Shown piece by piece: positions 1 through 27,770 of a stretch of DNA of 64,000 nucleotides. The translations under genes were made by a program, and so were the position numbers. The DNA is taken from positions 18,496,501 through 18,560,500 of the forward strand of contig CAMQGK010000634.1 of the NCBI GenBank assembly GCA_947000775.1, written 5' to 3'. The DNA is from Pterois miles. Taxonomy: Eukaryota; Chordata; Actinopteri; Perciformes; Scorpaenidae. The notes under the pieces were generated by a model. It did not search any database. It saw nothing but the letters and a program-made list of their open reading frames with translations, and had not been told where the DNA came from. Position 1 is the first letter of the stretch. Every line of letters starts with the position of its first letter.

Positions 1-161
1 TGGTCATAGTGTGACTTTTTTTTTTTTTTTTTTTTTTCAAAGAGCAGCAGTCAGTCACAGTGGGCATTACAGAGCTCTGACTCAGCACATAGACCCACTT
101 CATAACATCAGGTCAGCAGTCAGACGAGTACTCCTATCCTCTTCTCTTGCCTCCAGTAGCC

Positions 162-2859
162 ATGACTCTCCTGTCCGTCCTCACGCCTGTCCTGGTGGCG
201 GTCCTGTGCTTGGTGATAGGCTTCATGCTGGTGAGGTCACGGGAGACGGATACGACCTTGACCTCCCAGAGAAAAACTGAAGGGACATCAAAAGCTGACT
301 TTAGACCGTGGGTGGACGAGGACTTACAGGATGATACAGAAAACACAGTAAATGAGGACGGTAAGAGCTGAACAGAAATTTTATTTTCTTACATACTTGA
401 CAGGGATGAGCTTTTTTTTTTCACAGGCGGGTGCGTGCTTGCATAGGTGTGCATTTTAAGTTATTTTGGATCCATGAGAAACGCTCTCTCATTTTACTTG
501 CACTACTGTTGTATATACAGCTAATGACAATAAAGTTGATTTGATTTGATTACTTTGATTCAGTTTAACAATACATATATATAATCAACAAATAAATGAT
601 GATGTATATCTTTAAAACTTTATTCCCCAGGCAGCAGTTCATCAACTAATTAAAATTATCCCTTTAACAACTGCAGCATGAAGTGATGAACACATTAATG
701 CATCAATAATTATAGTACAATAATATGATATTCATTATTCTTAAATGGGCCATTTTGTTTAATGAGTACTTTTACATTTGGTTCTGTAATTATTTTTAAT
801 GCTACTTCTTTTTTCGTAGAATGTTTACATGTATCAGTATTACCACTTTAAGTGAAGTAAAAGACCTTCTGCCACTGGACGTCCTCATATCTTTGCCTTT
901 TTGTTAAAGATTAAATACCCACTGGCACTGGGCAAAGTGGGTAACGCAAGTATTATAAGAGGCAGGGAAAGTCAAACAAGTCATCAAAGATCTAGCCGAA
1001 GAGAAGTTTTTGGTTATGGTTACGAAGAAGGGACAAGAACTGGGGGAAGCAAGATTTTGCCTTAAAGGTTACCTCAGCTCTCTAAGATAATTTTGCTAAT
1101 GCCCACATTAACACCTAACAAGAATTTTCATATTAGCAGCTGCTCACTGGTTCTGCTTTTTGTGCCTCTCATCCTTTCAGAGGATGGCGATAAGATGGAC
1201 AGCAGTGATGCGGAAGACGTTCCACAAGTGCCCTTCTCAGCGCCACGATACTCCGTGGAGACGATGCTGGAGAGATCCAAGGATATGTTCACTATGATGA
1301 ACCAGCGGAGGACAGTCCGATTCATCAGCCCAGAGCCGGTCCCACGAGAAGTCATCAATTATGCCATCCGCACTGCAGGCATGTGCAAATTTAAAGAGGA
1401 ACTATTATGCTCCTGTGCTTTTTTTTCCCCCTTTCCTTTAGTGTGTTAAATAAATTTTGTGCTTGTAGAAGGTCTGACGAGTTATAAAGTCCATGCCAAA
1501 GGGAGTTGCTCTCCTCCACAGTAACGCTCTGCCCAAAATGCCTCGCTTGAAGTCCCGCCTTTTCTTCCATAACATGGTGATGTCACCAAGTAACACGTTT
1601 GCATAAAACCTGCCTAGCAGCTAGTTTGGAACACCCTCAAACAAAACTAGTTCGAGCGGAGAGACTCTTCGGACTTAGAGTGGAGTCTAAAGAGTTTGGC
1701 TCAGCTCACCAATCACAACAAAGCCAGCTGACCAATCAGAGCAGGCTGGGCAGTGTTTCAGACAGAGGGTGGAAAGAGGTGCTGCAGCATAGCAGGTATG
1801 AGAAAAATAATGGTTTGTGACCATGCTTTAGTAGAAACCCAAAATACAAGTATGCACCTGAAAATAAGCATATAGGACCTCTGTAAAGAGGACAAATGGA
1901 CCACTTGGCCTAGAGCAACTAACGTTTGGGTCTTTTTAATCCTTTTCTGACTACTCGCCCCCCCCCACGTCTCCTTCCTCTGGACAGGTACAGCCCCTAG
2001 TGGAGCGCATACACAGCCCTGGACATTTGTCGTGGTGACAGACCCAGAGATGAAACACCAGATCAGACAGATAGTCGAAGAAGAGGAGGAGCTCAACTAC
2101 CGTCAGAGGATGGGGGACAAGTGGGTCCAAGATTTGGCCAAATTTAAGTGAGCACCCATACTTAAAGTCCACACTCATGTTAATATACTTGTAGTAGAAC
2201 AAGAAACTGTATCTGCACCAACAGCGTTCAATCACCATCCCTTTATTCTGAATTTTAGCCTGACGTACACAATGATTATCTGTCACCAGGTGAAATCTAA
2301 CTTCACGTCTTCACCTTTTTTCACAATTTCCTTCCTCATGCAGGACAAACTGGGTCAAGGAGTACTTAGATATTGCTCCATATTTAATCCTCATCTTTAA
2401 ACAGACCCATGGGATGCTACCAAATGGCAAGAAAAAGACACATTACTACAATGAAATCAGCCTCTCCATAGCCTGTGGACTCCTGCTGGTTGCATTACAG
2501 GTACAGAATAACATCACCCTTTGAAATATAGATCAGCCAATCTATCTTTTCTTGGGTTAAGACAGAGTGTGTATAGAACTATATGAATCCTCTTAAAATG
2601 CATGCATTTCTGGATAAACTTCTACTTGTCTGGTAAAGTGACTGAATGTCTGTTTTTCTGTCAATATCCCAATCAGAATGTAGGTCTTGTCACTGTCACA
2701 TCAACGCCCCTAAACTGCGGCCCCAAGCTCAGGCACCTCCTCAAACGGCCCGCCAATGAGAAGCTGCTGATGTTACTTCCTGTTGGTTATCCTGCTTCTG
2801 ATGCCACAGTGCCTGACTTAAAACGCAAGCCTCTGGATGATATTATGGTTCACATATAA
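162..2859 (+). CDS. iyd: Iodotyrosine deiodinase, 5 coding exons, complete
   Basis: FMN-dependent membrane enzyme that reductively removes iodine from mono- and diiodotyrosine, salvaging iodide in thyroid cells. Exons: 162-360, 1181-1378, 1988-2147, 2344-2500 and 2677-2859, all phase-consistent, giving 298 residues (human is 289). A hydrophobic anchor lies at about residues 7-24. The nitroreductase-fold part has the flavin-binding RRTVR at 109-113 and PSGAHTQPW at 136-144; E166, Y170 and K191 fall where the substrate-lid residues E157, Y161 and K182 lie in human. The start is the first in-frame ATG, directly before the anchor; a TTG 15 bases upstream is not needed. Intron 2 has a GC donor. 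The C-terminal half is almost colinear with the human protein as I remember it, so the call is firm. The promoter is mostly outside the window. Confidence 0.95.
465..548 (+). repeat. LINE-type 3' tail remnant in iyd intron 1
   Basis: The stretch ends in TGACAATAAAGTTGATTTGATTTGATT, an AATAAAG core followed by a short reiterated target-like repeat, as seen at 3' ends of fish non-LTR elements. No coding part remains. Confidence 0.45.
640..877 (-). mobile_element. Degenerate hAT-type MITE fragment in iyd intron 1
   Basis: Ends in TTCTGCCACTG after a stretch rich in AGTACTTTTA and AGTAAAAG motifs. This matches in reverse the CAGTGGTGGAAG-type terminus of the element at 10729-11635. The other end is not clear, so this is probably a truncated copy. 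Confidence 0.4.
1480..1888 (+). repeat. Interspersed repeat in iyd intron 2
   Basis: Contains the blocks CTCAGCTCACCAATCACAAC and GTAGAAACCCAAAATACAAG, which I associate with a common short non-autonomous repeat of teleost genomes. No coding capacity was recognised. Boundaries are approximate. Confidence 0.4.
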
Positions 2860-3560
2860 CAGAATCAGCCTGCAGAGAACAATTTTTTTCTTCATCATCT
2901 TCTTTACCTGCAGCTGAAAAATCAACAAAACATATACATTATGTGATTAGAAATATTTTAATTATGCTTGGAGTATTGCAGACAAGTTAAAGCTAACAGT
3001 AAACCTGGATAGAAGGAACAGAGTAAAGCACCAGATACACAAACAAAGATGGATGACATGACTCATAGACTTCAAAATAAACCCCTGATTGACAAGGATA
3101 TAAATATGCCATTACTTTTATTATGAAGGCCAAATAGCCTTACTATTTAATTCTGCTATGTCTAGTGGACAGTCAATGAATAGGAGAATAAACAGCCAAT
3201 CGTACAACTACTATACAACTATACAACTACCTAATGAAGGTATTTAACAGACAGTAATAACAGAGTGAAAAAATTGAATTTCCCCTCGTGGGACTAATAA
3301 AGGACTATCTTCTTAATCTTCTTCTTCTTGATCTTAATCCTAATCCCTTTAGCACACTGATATGGTTTACAGAGACAGGTGTATAAACCTTGTAAATCAT
3401 TATATGGGATGAAAGCTCACTGTGATATAATGGGCTCAGGTACAAATGTTAAATCTGTCAAACATGTACAAGGTTAACTGTGCTCTAACCAAATAATCTG
3501 TAATCTAGATAGTTTCCAGTATTACTGCCAACAATAAAATCTCTTTTCATTTATTTGCTC
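2860..3560 (+). other. iyd: iyd 3' UTR and polyadenylation signals
   Basis: Non-coding sequence after the stop. AATAAA hexamers are at 3076-3081 and 3533-3538. Between them, at about 3275-3340, is a LINE-type tail (TTTCCCCTCGTGGGACTAATAAAGG plus a CTTCTTCTT tract), so the distal signal may belong to a UTR lengthened by a retroelement tail. Confidence 0.6.
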
Positions 3561-4060
3561 TGGGGCTGTTTGTGTAACTTGTCTTTGTAACTGAAATTGA
3601 GCTGACTAGATTATGAAATGCAATGTCCTTGGGCATTAAATGACGAGTTTTAGTCTTGAAATAATGACGAATACTTCTTTTTTTCAGAAATGAAAATAAT
3701 AAAAAAAATACATTAAAATATCTATTTTTCCATTTTTGAAGCCCCACCTCACATGAACAGAATGAATTGGCACTTTGACATCTTTATTCTATAAAAAATG
3801 AATAAATGAAGGAATAAACAATGAGGGAATAAAGAAAATAATCTCGCAGGGATATTTGTGGGACCTCTCAGGTAGAGGTTTCATGTTTACACACCCAAAA
3901 TGATGACACTAGGTACAAGGGTCTAAGCATGTAATTCTTAATGAAGTCATTAGATATGTTATGTCTTACATAGTATATCATTTGACTACTTTAATCGAGC
4001 TCAGAAAGCCATTTACAGCACAGGCTGTCCACTCTGCTCCTCTGCCCTACCTCTGTGCCA
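3561..4060. other. Intergenic spacer, iyd to sec63
   Basis: AT-rich sequence without a gene, repeat or conserved-looking block that I can support. Confidence 0.6.
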
Positions 4061-4277
4061 CCGCTGGGGGTCAGTAGCGCCCAGGAAAAGCGCCGAATCC
4101 TCCAGCGATGAAGAAGAAAGGACACATTGCGCATGCGTACACCACGTACACCGATGATCAGAGCTGTCTTGTCTGGATGCTAGCTGGCTAGCTAACGGTC
4201 TGTCAAGTCGCACACATTGGGCTAGAAGGGGGACGCGCAGCGGTGGAGAAGAAGGGCGACCCAAGCGCCGCTACGAA
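4060..4277 (+). promoter_or_regulatory. sec63: sec63 promoter and 5' UTR, NRF1-like site
   Basis: GC-rich and CpG-rich block immediately before the sec63 start, without a TATA box. TGCGCATGCG at 4128-4137 is close to the NRF1 palindrome YGCGCAYGCGCR, common in CpG promoters of housekeeping genes. The transcription start cannot be fixed from sequence alone. Confidence 0.55.
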
Positions 4278-19433
<15,156 letters not shown>

Positions 19434-19438
19434 ATACC

Positions 19439-19483
<45 letters not shown>

Positions 19484-21735
19484 AGCCCCCTCCATGGACT
19501 GACCACCCACCCACTCCTGACCCCACAACAGCACTCAAGAGCAGTGAACGAGGGGCACCAAAGCTGTGCCCACAAAACACACACCCAACACACACAGAAT
19601 CACCGGGGACAGTTTCTACACACAGAGCCCTCCTTCTTCTCCTCCATTTTATCTTTACATGGACTGTGGCCGCGCCCCCTCCGTTCCCCCTTTTCTACAG
19701 AGACTCGTTCATTCACTTTCCGTCGCCGGCGGAAGAGAATTCTGTGAATACTTAACCAGGCCCGTGTGCGTGAGTGGGTGTGCACATGAGAGAGTGAGTG
19801 GACGGTGCGTGTGTTTGTAACATTGTATGTGTTTGTACAGGTATGAAAGATTGACACACTGTGGACTGGAGGACCTATTATCTGGGCTCTTTTCTTCTTT
19901 AACTTCAGGGGGGAGAGGGGAATGTATAACAGCTAATTCCGTTTGCATAATTAACAGAAACACATGACCTCCGTATGGAAATGGTGACATCGCTCTGACT
20001 CCTAATTTAAAGAAAAATCACTCGGCACCAATGTTTTCCACACCAATGATACTTTCTATTGTACACTTAAAACTGCAGAAGTGTGAGCTTTAGCCCTATT
20101 CGTTGGGGATCACATCAACCATTGGGACGTTTGCTCCTTTCGGCGCATGGGGGGCACAGTTGAGTCTCTTCAGTCTTTTTTTTTTTTTTTTTTTATTTTC
20201 TGCTGTGAAACCAGCCAGTCACTTGTATGTACTTGTACTCGCTGTATGTTTAAGGAGAAGTCTAAGAGACAGCTGTTAGTAGAAAGCAGGTGGATCTTGA
20301 AATTAATTGACCTCAAGTATAATGGGGGGAAAATGGCAAAACTTGCAGTGTTAAGATTTTTTTGAATTACTGAGTACTCTTCTTATCCATATACTACATA
20401 CAAGTTGTGCGTTTTCAGTCTTTTTAAGGGGCTCAGATACTGATATATATATAGATATACATACTTGTGGCTTTTCAGAGAAGTGACTTTCTTTCTCTTC
20501 ATCCTTTTTTTTTTCCTTTTACAATTGTAGCACATTCCAGTGTATACTCAGTGTCCAAAAAGGCCTTATGAATACAACTGAAATACCACAACATTACAAG
20601 TCCTTTGGGTGCTATGCACCAGTGGTTCTTGGGAGAGCAGGAAAAAAAAAGTTTTGTGTTTTGTAAGAGTGTTTTTCTTTTGTTTCAGTTCTTCATAGTG
20701 ACCTATAGCTCCTGAATCTTAGAATACATATCACTGATCTCGCTATGACGAAGCCTCTAAGTGCGGATTTGTCTGCTGAAAGAGGATTAGCAGTCGTACG
20801 TGACATGTGACTGGACCTGTGTTAAGGGATCGGAGTAGGAGGTCCCGGATACACACAGCACTCATGATCTGAAAAGTGTCTCGAACAAAAAAACCCGTTG
20901 ACCTGACATAACCTGTTAGTGTAAGAATAAGCATATTTCGTCCACCACATTTATGCATTAAAGCAGAATGAGCTCTGTTTTTTAATTACAATTGCCATTT
21001 CAGATGGAAAGTTTTTTTTTTTTTCTCCCACTACATCTCCTCTTTAATTTTTCTGTCTGAGGAATACAGAGCATTTGTGGCTAACGAAGAGAACCCACTT
21101 TCATTTAAAATTATTATTTTTAATATTATTACAAATGTAACTCATTGTTTCGTTTTTTCCAATCTAACCTTGTTTTTTTTCACTCGAATGCAAAAAACGA
21201 AAATTAGAGCTTCCTCCTGTAGCTCTGCGGGCTCTCACTGTATGTCGACGACTTGACGGTGTTTAAACGAAATAACTAATCTTTCACAATGACTACCCAC
21301 ACATAACGGTTAAAAGGTTCTTTACTTTGTACGGTATGTATTAGTGTGGGAGAGATAAAGGTATGAATATCTGGGCACGCTCTCCAGACACGCTCGACAC
21401 AAACTCACGTGCGCTCACTACCCTCCATTGATCGTTCAAAACCGGTAACGTTGTACTCTGAGTATTTATCGCTCTGCAATAGAATGTAGCATCAGTGAAT
21501 TACGCTGTGTGGAAAAAACAACAAAACAAAACACTGCAGTGAGGTTAAGTACCACACCATCTCTCCCATGACGGACCTTGTCCAGGCGACTGGCCGGTAG
21601 GCCGCCTCAGTTTGGACAAACTACCCCAGTGACTATCTATCTGCCACTTTTGTTTACAAAGGAACTGTCATTGTAAATGGAAAAATATATTATTTGTATT
21701 TAAAATCATTTCAAATAAAAACTTTTAAATGAGAG
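19434..21735 (+). other. sec63: sec63 3' UTR
   Basis: Non-coding after the stop. A (CA)n tract at 19440-19481 lies seven bases past the TGA. Poly-T runs lie near 20176 and 21010. The most likely end is after the AATAAA at 21714-21719, giving a UTR of about 2.3 kb. No other gene is seen in it. Confidence 0.65.
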
Positions 21736-22390
21736 TGTCATTATTTTCCCTGTATACTGTAGCTCATTACATACAAGTTTTCCTTTTTTTTTAAATTTAA
21801 TGAATTGCAAACCTGGTAGGGAACATAAACCATAACATCGACTAAGGTGGGTTCTGCATGATACCAAATTTTGAGCCTCTATCTTGTAGAAGGACCCTGT
21901 CACATTAAGTATTCTGCTTTATTGTGCTCAGGTGGTGCATATATACCTGTGGCTGGTTCAGTATGGGCCCAACAGCAACACCATGCACCAGGTCCCTCCT
22001 CGTGAACAGGTGGGAATTCCCAGTAAGTTTTACAATTTTGGGGTCAGTTTCATAATCTTTCCTACAATAGATACCTTAATGCTGGTCCAGGAGAGGCTGA
22101 ATGTAGGTCTATGTGTAATTTTAGGCTAGTAGAGCTAAAGCAGTACAGGACATCTGGAATAACATTGCATATATGCGTACTGCACAGCTGTATTTATCCA
22201 GGGGGGTTTTTGGGTTATCAAAAGGGGGGTGATCCTCTTCAGTTAGGGTGCTGCTGTTTTATTTACCGTGCTGTCTGTCTCCCTCTCTGTCTGAACCAGC
22301 GCAGGTAAAAGAGATGCAGCTTTAACGTCAGACAGGGAAATCATCCTCACCGACGCCAACAGCCCCCCGTTATAACGCTTCACTCCCACG
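21736..22390. other. Intergenic spacer, sec63 to scml4
   Basis: AT-rich sequence without a recognisable gene; composition turns GC-rich from about 22400. Confidence 0.5.
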
Positions 22391-22699
22391 TCCCTCCTCC
22401 CAGCAACTTGCGCCCTTGAGGACGTTTCAACTCCTGCCAAAATCTCCGGACAGCGTCGGGAAGGTCAAACCGCGGCTTTGCTCATCCCTCCCCGCCGGAC
22501 TCTCCACCCAACCAGCCCGCGGTGCTCGCTCGCTTCCCTGCCGCAGCTGCAGGGGTGGAACCCGGACTGACCCGAGCCGAGAGTTCCCCGGTGCTGCTGC
22601 CGCTCCTGCCGCTCCATGCGCCGGCTCTGCGTCTGTACGCCGGCAGCCTGCTGTGGAGAGATGGATCCCCGCCGCTGAATCGACTCCATGGAGATATAG
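22390..22699 (+). promoter_or_regulatory. scml4: CpG-rich block, probable scml4 promoter and non-coding exon 1
   Basis: A GC-rich and CpG-rich island in AT-rich surroundings, ending at a good donor (TATAG then GTAATC at 22700). ATGs in it lead to short open frames: 22616-22678 (20 codons plus stop) and 22688-22699 (three codons plus TAG). It therefore looks like a 5' UTR exon with small upstream ORFs. The link to scml4 rests on position and strand only. Confidence 0.5.
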
Positions 22700-24579
22700 G
22701 TAATCATATGAAGCGCACACTCTATCACAAAAACCAACTTAAAGCCATGCAATGTTAAAATTTTGTAAGATGATAGTAATATATCGCAGAACAAGGTCAT
22801 AATAAACAGTTACAGAATGCTATAGAAATAACCTAATTATAGCGATGTGGCATATTATGTTGCCTGCCAATGTCATTGTTACTTCAGACCTAGAAGAGTG
22901 GGCCTACTACTCAGTTTACATCAGAAATTTATACTGAACTCCTCTTTAATTTCACATCCTGTAATTAAGCTATAGACCTATATGGATTTTTTGTATTGTC
23001 ATGGCAAAATATGTTTTTTTTTTTCCTCATGACACACCCAAAAAGTTGATTTCAGTGTATTGGACACCATTGATTATCCCCATTTGCCTAAAGTCAGTTA
23101 TGCACTCAAGTGTGTTTTTGCATAGCAGTGGGCTCACATTGAATATTCTAACAGTTAACCGTTGACCTCCCCTCAGATCAGACGAAATTTGCTTGAGGCC
23201 ACACTTGCAAATGTGCAGTGGTGGTAGTGTGAATGCAAATAGTAAAAACCACTGCAACAGCTACTCCTCTTCTTTCATCTCAGCAGGAACAAAAAGAAAA
23301 AAAAATTGCCAAAATATGCGGCTGAAAATAAAAGTTTAATAATTGATTGCACTGCATCTCCACACAGAAATATTGCTGACAACATGGCCGCCTTTTAAGT
23401 GTGTTTTTTTTTTTAAATGTTCCATTCCAAGGGATAGACAGCAGAGCTAAAAAATAAAGCCTGCAATCAAAGTTATATCATGGATGCAGTTTGTAGTCCA
23501 TCATGTCAGCCACCAAGTCCAGATGGCGCTGTACATATCTGCAGTCCGGGGGTCTAATTGAATGACTTCATTGCTTATTTCTCTTGAAGTGCTTTTCTCT
23601 TGAAACATCAAGAATTGCAGAATATCCTTCAGTTGTTGCTGTTGTGGCACAAACCATAGGGACATTGCAAAGTCTGTGATGAGCCTCGTTCCCCTTTGCA
23701 AGGCGCTGTTTGAGAAAGCTTTTTAATAAGGACTGTCATTGCTGAATTGCAGAGGGAAATATATAAGTTGGCACATTATTGCTCCTTTCGTAGTGACTGT
23801 GTAAAACCGAGTGAAGAGGCTTTCACAGCTGACACACAAGCATAGCATTGTGCAGATGAAGGTCAATGTTCACAATGAGAAAGCAGAACGCTGGATTATT
23901 TTCTGTCACATTTTGTGCCCAAAATTCCACTTTTGACCTCCAAATATGATCTGGAGGAGGAGCACTGCATACATTCTGGCAGAAAGGAGGTGACATTTAT
24001 GCCAAATCTGACTGCAATAGCTGAAATGATTACTCAGTTGATTGAATTAGTCAATAAAAACAACAAATTAGTCTGCAATAATTTTGATAAAGAATCATTT
24101 CAGTTGTGTTTCTAAACAAAAGAAATCCATAAATTCACTGCCTGCAGCTTCTGAAATGGGAGCTATGATTATAAATTGTATATTTTTGTGTTTCGAACTG
24201 ATGAGCAGACAAAAATGTCAACTTAAGCCCTGATTGATAAAGAAAAGTAATTGTCAGAGTAATTCATAATGAAAACAGTTATTTATTACATAACTGTACA
24301 CTGTGATCATGTGAGGACATAACTGGCCAAAGGGTCACGTGCAGGTATCTCAAAAGCCAGATCTGAGAATGTGCACTGTTAATTTACACTTTGTCATCAG
24401 TGTGAACGCCAGCTAAGTCTTCACACAGAAGAGCTACTAGGTTTTTCTCAGAGGAAATCTCCCCCTACCTGAGAAATATTTACGCAAGTTGTATTATGTA
24501 GGTCATTCTAGTAAAACCATCAGACTGAGTTTTTCTCCACCACTGCTTGTGTCTTCCACAGCTTATGGGACTGAACAAC

Positions 24580-24630
<51 letters not shown>

Positions 24631-24790
24631 TGTGTGTGTGTGTGTGTGTTTGATTTTGTTAAAGAAATCTCTCCAACAGCTAAACTCCTGGCGAGGCTCC
24701 AAGCCACAAGTGTTTTGGCAGAGTGGCAAGATAAAGTAGTTTTCTGCTCTCATGGGACTTAGAGCCTTTAGATGGAGACAGAAGCATTCC

Positions 24791-24881
<91 letters not shown>

Positions 24882-24936
24882 CTGGGTTGCGTGCTGTTTC
24901 ATCAACTTTTTTCATTCTGGTTGTTTCACGGTGCTA

Positions 24937-24974
<38 letters not shown>
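24580..24974 (+). repeat. Cluster of three TG microsatellites
   Basis: CT then GT repeats at 24580-24650, a pure GT tract at 24792-24878 and GT again at 24940-24974, separated by unique sequence. Confidence 0.9.
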
Positions 24975-24975
<1 letters not shown>

Positions 24976-25324
24976 AGCTATTTTCTTTCATGTTTTTTAG
25001 GATGACTGATGTTTCTGATTTTTCTTGGTAAATATGAAATATTTGGGTTGAGGGCAGATTCTTATCATCTCCGACCTGATCGAAGCTGACAGTTCAGCCC
25101 TGGAAAATGTTTTTATGCTCTTTTCATGTGCCATGTTTTCACTGCGTGTTCTTTTCTGATATTTCTGCTTTTATTTTTATGAATTTACACTTTTTTGCAA
25201 ACAAAAAAAAGTCTTGCAATGGATGGAGTGCTTTTTTTGTGTAGGGGCTTTGTTGAGCTAGTAAAAGTACTGTTGAAATCTGTTGCCCTTTTCCTTTTCT
25301 CCACATTTTCTTTAACTCATCTCA

Positions 25325-26078
25325 GGCCCTGTCTACATGTACACAGATATTTTTAAAAACTGATATTTCCCACTCCACACAAACGCAAAAACGGCTCCAG
25401 ACGCTCTGCTCGCCATAATATTTACACGTCACCAGAAGTGAGATCACAAGTCAACGAATTTAGTTACCAGTCGTTTCTCTCCCTTTCCGTTGGCTTCATT
25501 AGTCAGTTTGATAACAGTTATTGTTGGTAAGGGGCTGGGATTCATGGTCGAAACTGCATGACTGTCATCAACTGTCTCTTTACATGCATAAATGAGGAAA
25601 AGGAGGTCATTCAAGTTTACGTCCAGAGCCCTTCTGAGTGCTCCAGATCTCACCTTCAATCGCCCAAAAGCAAATTCAATCACCATCCAGCCTCGACATG
25701 TTTAATGTGATTCCTGCTTTGGCCTGTGACTGTAACATGTTTCAAATGTAAAGTAGTAATTAGTCTCAGCAGTGCTAACAAGCGTAAAAAAGCTGGTAGT
25801 CTTCCATCTTTCTTTTTGTTTCTGGTGCATGCTCATTACACAAAGCAACAATGGGCATGCACAAAATGAGGAGGGGATGTCATTGTTTCCCAAATGCTCC
25901 ATTTTCACATCCACACAGATACAAAGTAACCAGATTTTTTAAAAATGTGCTACTTAGAAGACATTTTTGAAAATGTCCTTTTTTGTGACCCAAATTGCAT
26001 GTGAACGAGAGGCCAAAACATAAAGGAAAATGTCCTTTATTAAAAATATCTGTACATACTATATGTGTATGCAGGGCC
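25325..26078 (-). mobile_element. PIF/Harbinger-type transposon remnant
   Basis: Ends are GGCCCTG and CAGGGCC, with ACAGATATTTTT repeated in inverted form just inside each. A minus-strand frame at 25444-25686 reads IEFAFGRLKVRSGALRRALD, like the C-terminal motif of Harbinger (HARBI1-type) nucleases (usually E.AFGRLK.R). Only about 80 residues remain and the catalytic core is missing, so the copy is dead. Flanking triplets are TCA and TTA, loosely compatible with a 3-bp target duplication. Confidence 0.6.
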
Positions 26079-26129
26079 TTAATTCTTATTTTTCGGTGAT
26101 GCCGAAAGACTTTACTCACTGTCTTTCAG

Positions 26130-26500
26130 AGCCTCTAGTAGGTTCAGTTTTAGGGGTAGAGCTACAGACATCATACGAAACTAGAAAAGCAAAGGAATTC
26201 ATGGCTACCACCTTAGGAAGGAAAAACTGGCAACCATTTTCAAAGGGGTCTCTTGACCTCTGATCTCAAGATATGTGAATGAACCTGGTTCTCTGGGTAC
26301 CCACCAGTCTCCCCTTTACAGACATGCCCACTTTATGATAATCACATGCAGTTTGGGGCAAGTCATAGTCAAGTCAGCACACTGACACACTGACAGCTGT
26401 TGTTGCTTGTTGGGCTGCAGTTTGTCATGTTATGAGCATATTTATTACACTAAACACAATATCTGTGAGGGTTTATCTATTCTATAATGATTTATTTGAA
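26130..26500 (-). mobile_element. Fragment of the TAGGGCTGTCAA hAT MITE family
   Basis: Shares GTCTCCCCTTTACAGACATG, GATAATCACATGCAGTTTGG and AAGTCATAGTCAAGTCAGCA with the copy at about 33590-34092, and the complement of these blocks with 7004-7673. Termini are missing. Confidence 0.7.
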
Positions 26501-27004
26501 TATTTCTATATGCCGGGGTCTCTAAACAGTCTTGAATTACATAAATTGAGTATCACTGTAAAGTTGAGATTCTTGTGGATCCAATGAGCCCAACTGTATT
26601 CATATTTGAAGAACTTGGTCCCTGTAGTTGCCATTTCATTGTAGTGAGACCATTTTTTTTAAACTTGACCTCAATATATGAAATGGCCTGTGGTGACCTC
26701 TAGGATTATCACAGCCTCATGAAACTTTACAGCCACAAACTAGAGACCTGGAGCATTCAGAGGATGGATGGCTTTCCTAGCTAGACTGAAAATAAGGGGG
26801 TGTCCGAGCAGTTTCCAGAACAGAAGTGCTCACCATACAATTGCCGAAAAATGCAATTCCTGCAGATATTTCAAAATGTCAAAAGTTTTAGACACTAAAT
26901 CACAAATCACGACTTTTTCTATGGTGTTCCTTAAGGTCTTGGTGTCTTAATGTGGTAGTTTGGAGGGATTAGTGATAATTTTTATCAATTCCCGTTGGTT
27001 GGTA

Positions 27005-27480
27005 AGTTGGTCCACCGCTTTGGTCCAGACTGAAATATCTCAACACCTGTTAGATAAGTTGTACAACCAATCATGCTCCTCAGGTGATGATCCCCATGAT
27101 GATCCCCTGGCTTTTTCTCTAACGGCACTATGAAGTTGACATTTTAGGTTTTTTTTTTTTTTGGTTTTTTTTTGACAGTTGGTAGGATTGCAATTGAGTT
27201 TGGAACAGACATTCATGGTGAAACCTAAAATCATTGGCTGGTGATCCCTTGAATTGTCCTCTAGCACCATCATCAGGCCAAAAATGTCAGTTGTCCAAAA
27301 TACCTGCTAAACTAATGACATTTCCATTGACCTCTGCTGTAGTTCATTTGCAGCTAATTGGCTCACGCTGACATGCTAAACCTTGATGGTTAACATGTTA
27401 AACATGCTAAATGTCCGAATGTTTGCATTGTCATCATGTGCATGTTAGCATGCTGATGTTAGCATTTAGATGAACACATA
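27005..27480 (+). repeat. Common teleost interspersed repeat
   Basis: Contains GGTCCAGACTGAAATATCTC, GGAACAGACATTCATGGT and GCATGTTAGCATGCTGATGT, blocks I associate with an abundant fish repeat. Non-coding; boundaries approximate. Confidence 0.55.
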
Positions 27481-27641
27481 GTTGTGCCTAAGTAGTAAAA
27501 CATATATCACATAATATCTGATTACAGTTTAGATAAATTATTTCGTCATATTGATGGCACTACTTCCATCGCTGTTTAAAGTTTTAAAGTCAGATTATAT
27601 CCGTTGATAATCCACTAATCTTTTGAATAAGAAAGTTTAGT

Positions 27642-27714
27642 GCCCGGCTATTTCAGTCGGTAGAGCATGAGACTCTTAATCTCAGGGTCGTGGGTTTGAG
27701 CCCCACGTTGGGCG
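27642..27714 (+). pseudogene. tRNA-Lys(CTT)-like sequence, probably tRNA-derived retroposon head
   Basis: A 73-base cloverleaf-like sequence with anticodon loop ACTCTTAAT (CTT, lysine) and acceptor strands GCCCGGC and GTTGGGC. Compared with the standard Lys-CTT tRNA, the D stem starts TTTC instead of GCTC, and the T loop reads TTTGA instead of TTCGA, losing the invariant C56. No CCA and no pol III T-run follow closely; instead a LINE-type tail begins within about 20 bases. A functional tRNA is therefore less likely than a tRNA-derived retroposon. Confidence 0.65.
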
Positions 27715-27770
27715 AATATCTTTTGTAAATTTCTCCACTGTGGGACAAATAAAGGAATATCTTGTCGTTG
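27715..27770 (+). repeat. LINE-type 3' tail fused to the tRNA-Lys sequence
   Basis: AATTTCTCCACTGTGGGAC then AAATAAAGGAATATCTTGTC matches the tail of the SINE at 63021-63335 and the LINE tails at 3275 and 14400. The fusion makes a very short tRNA-plus-tail unit with no intervening body. Confidence 0.6.
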
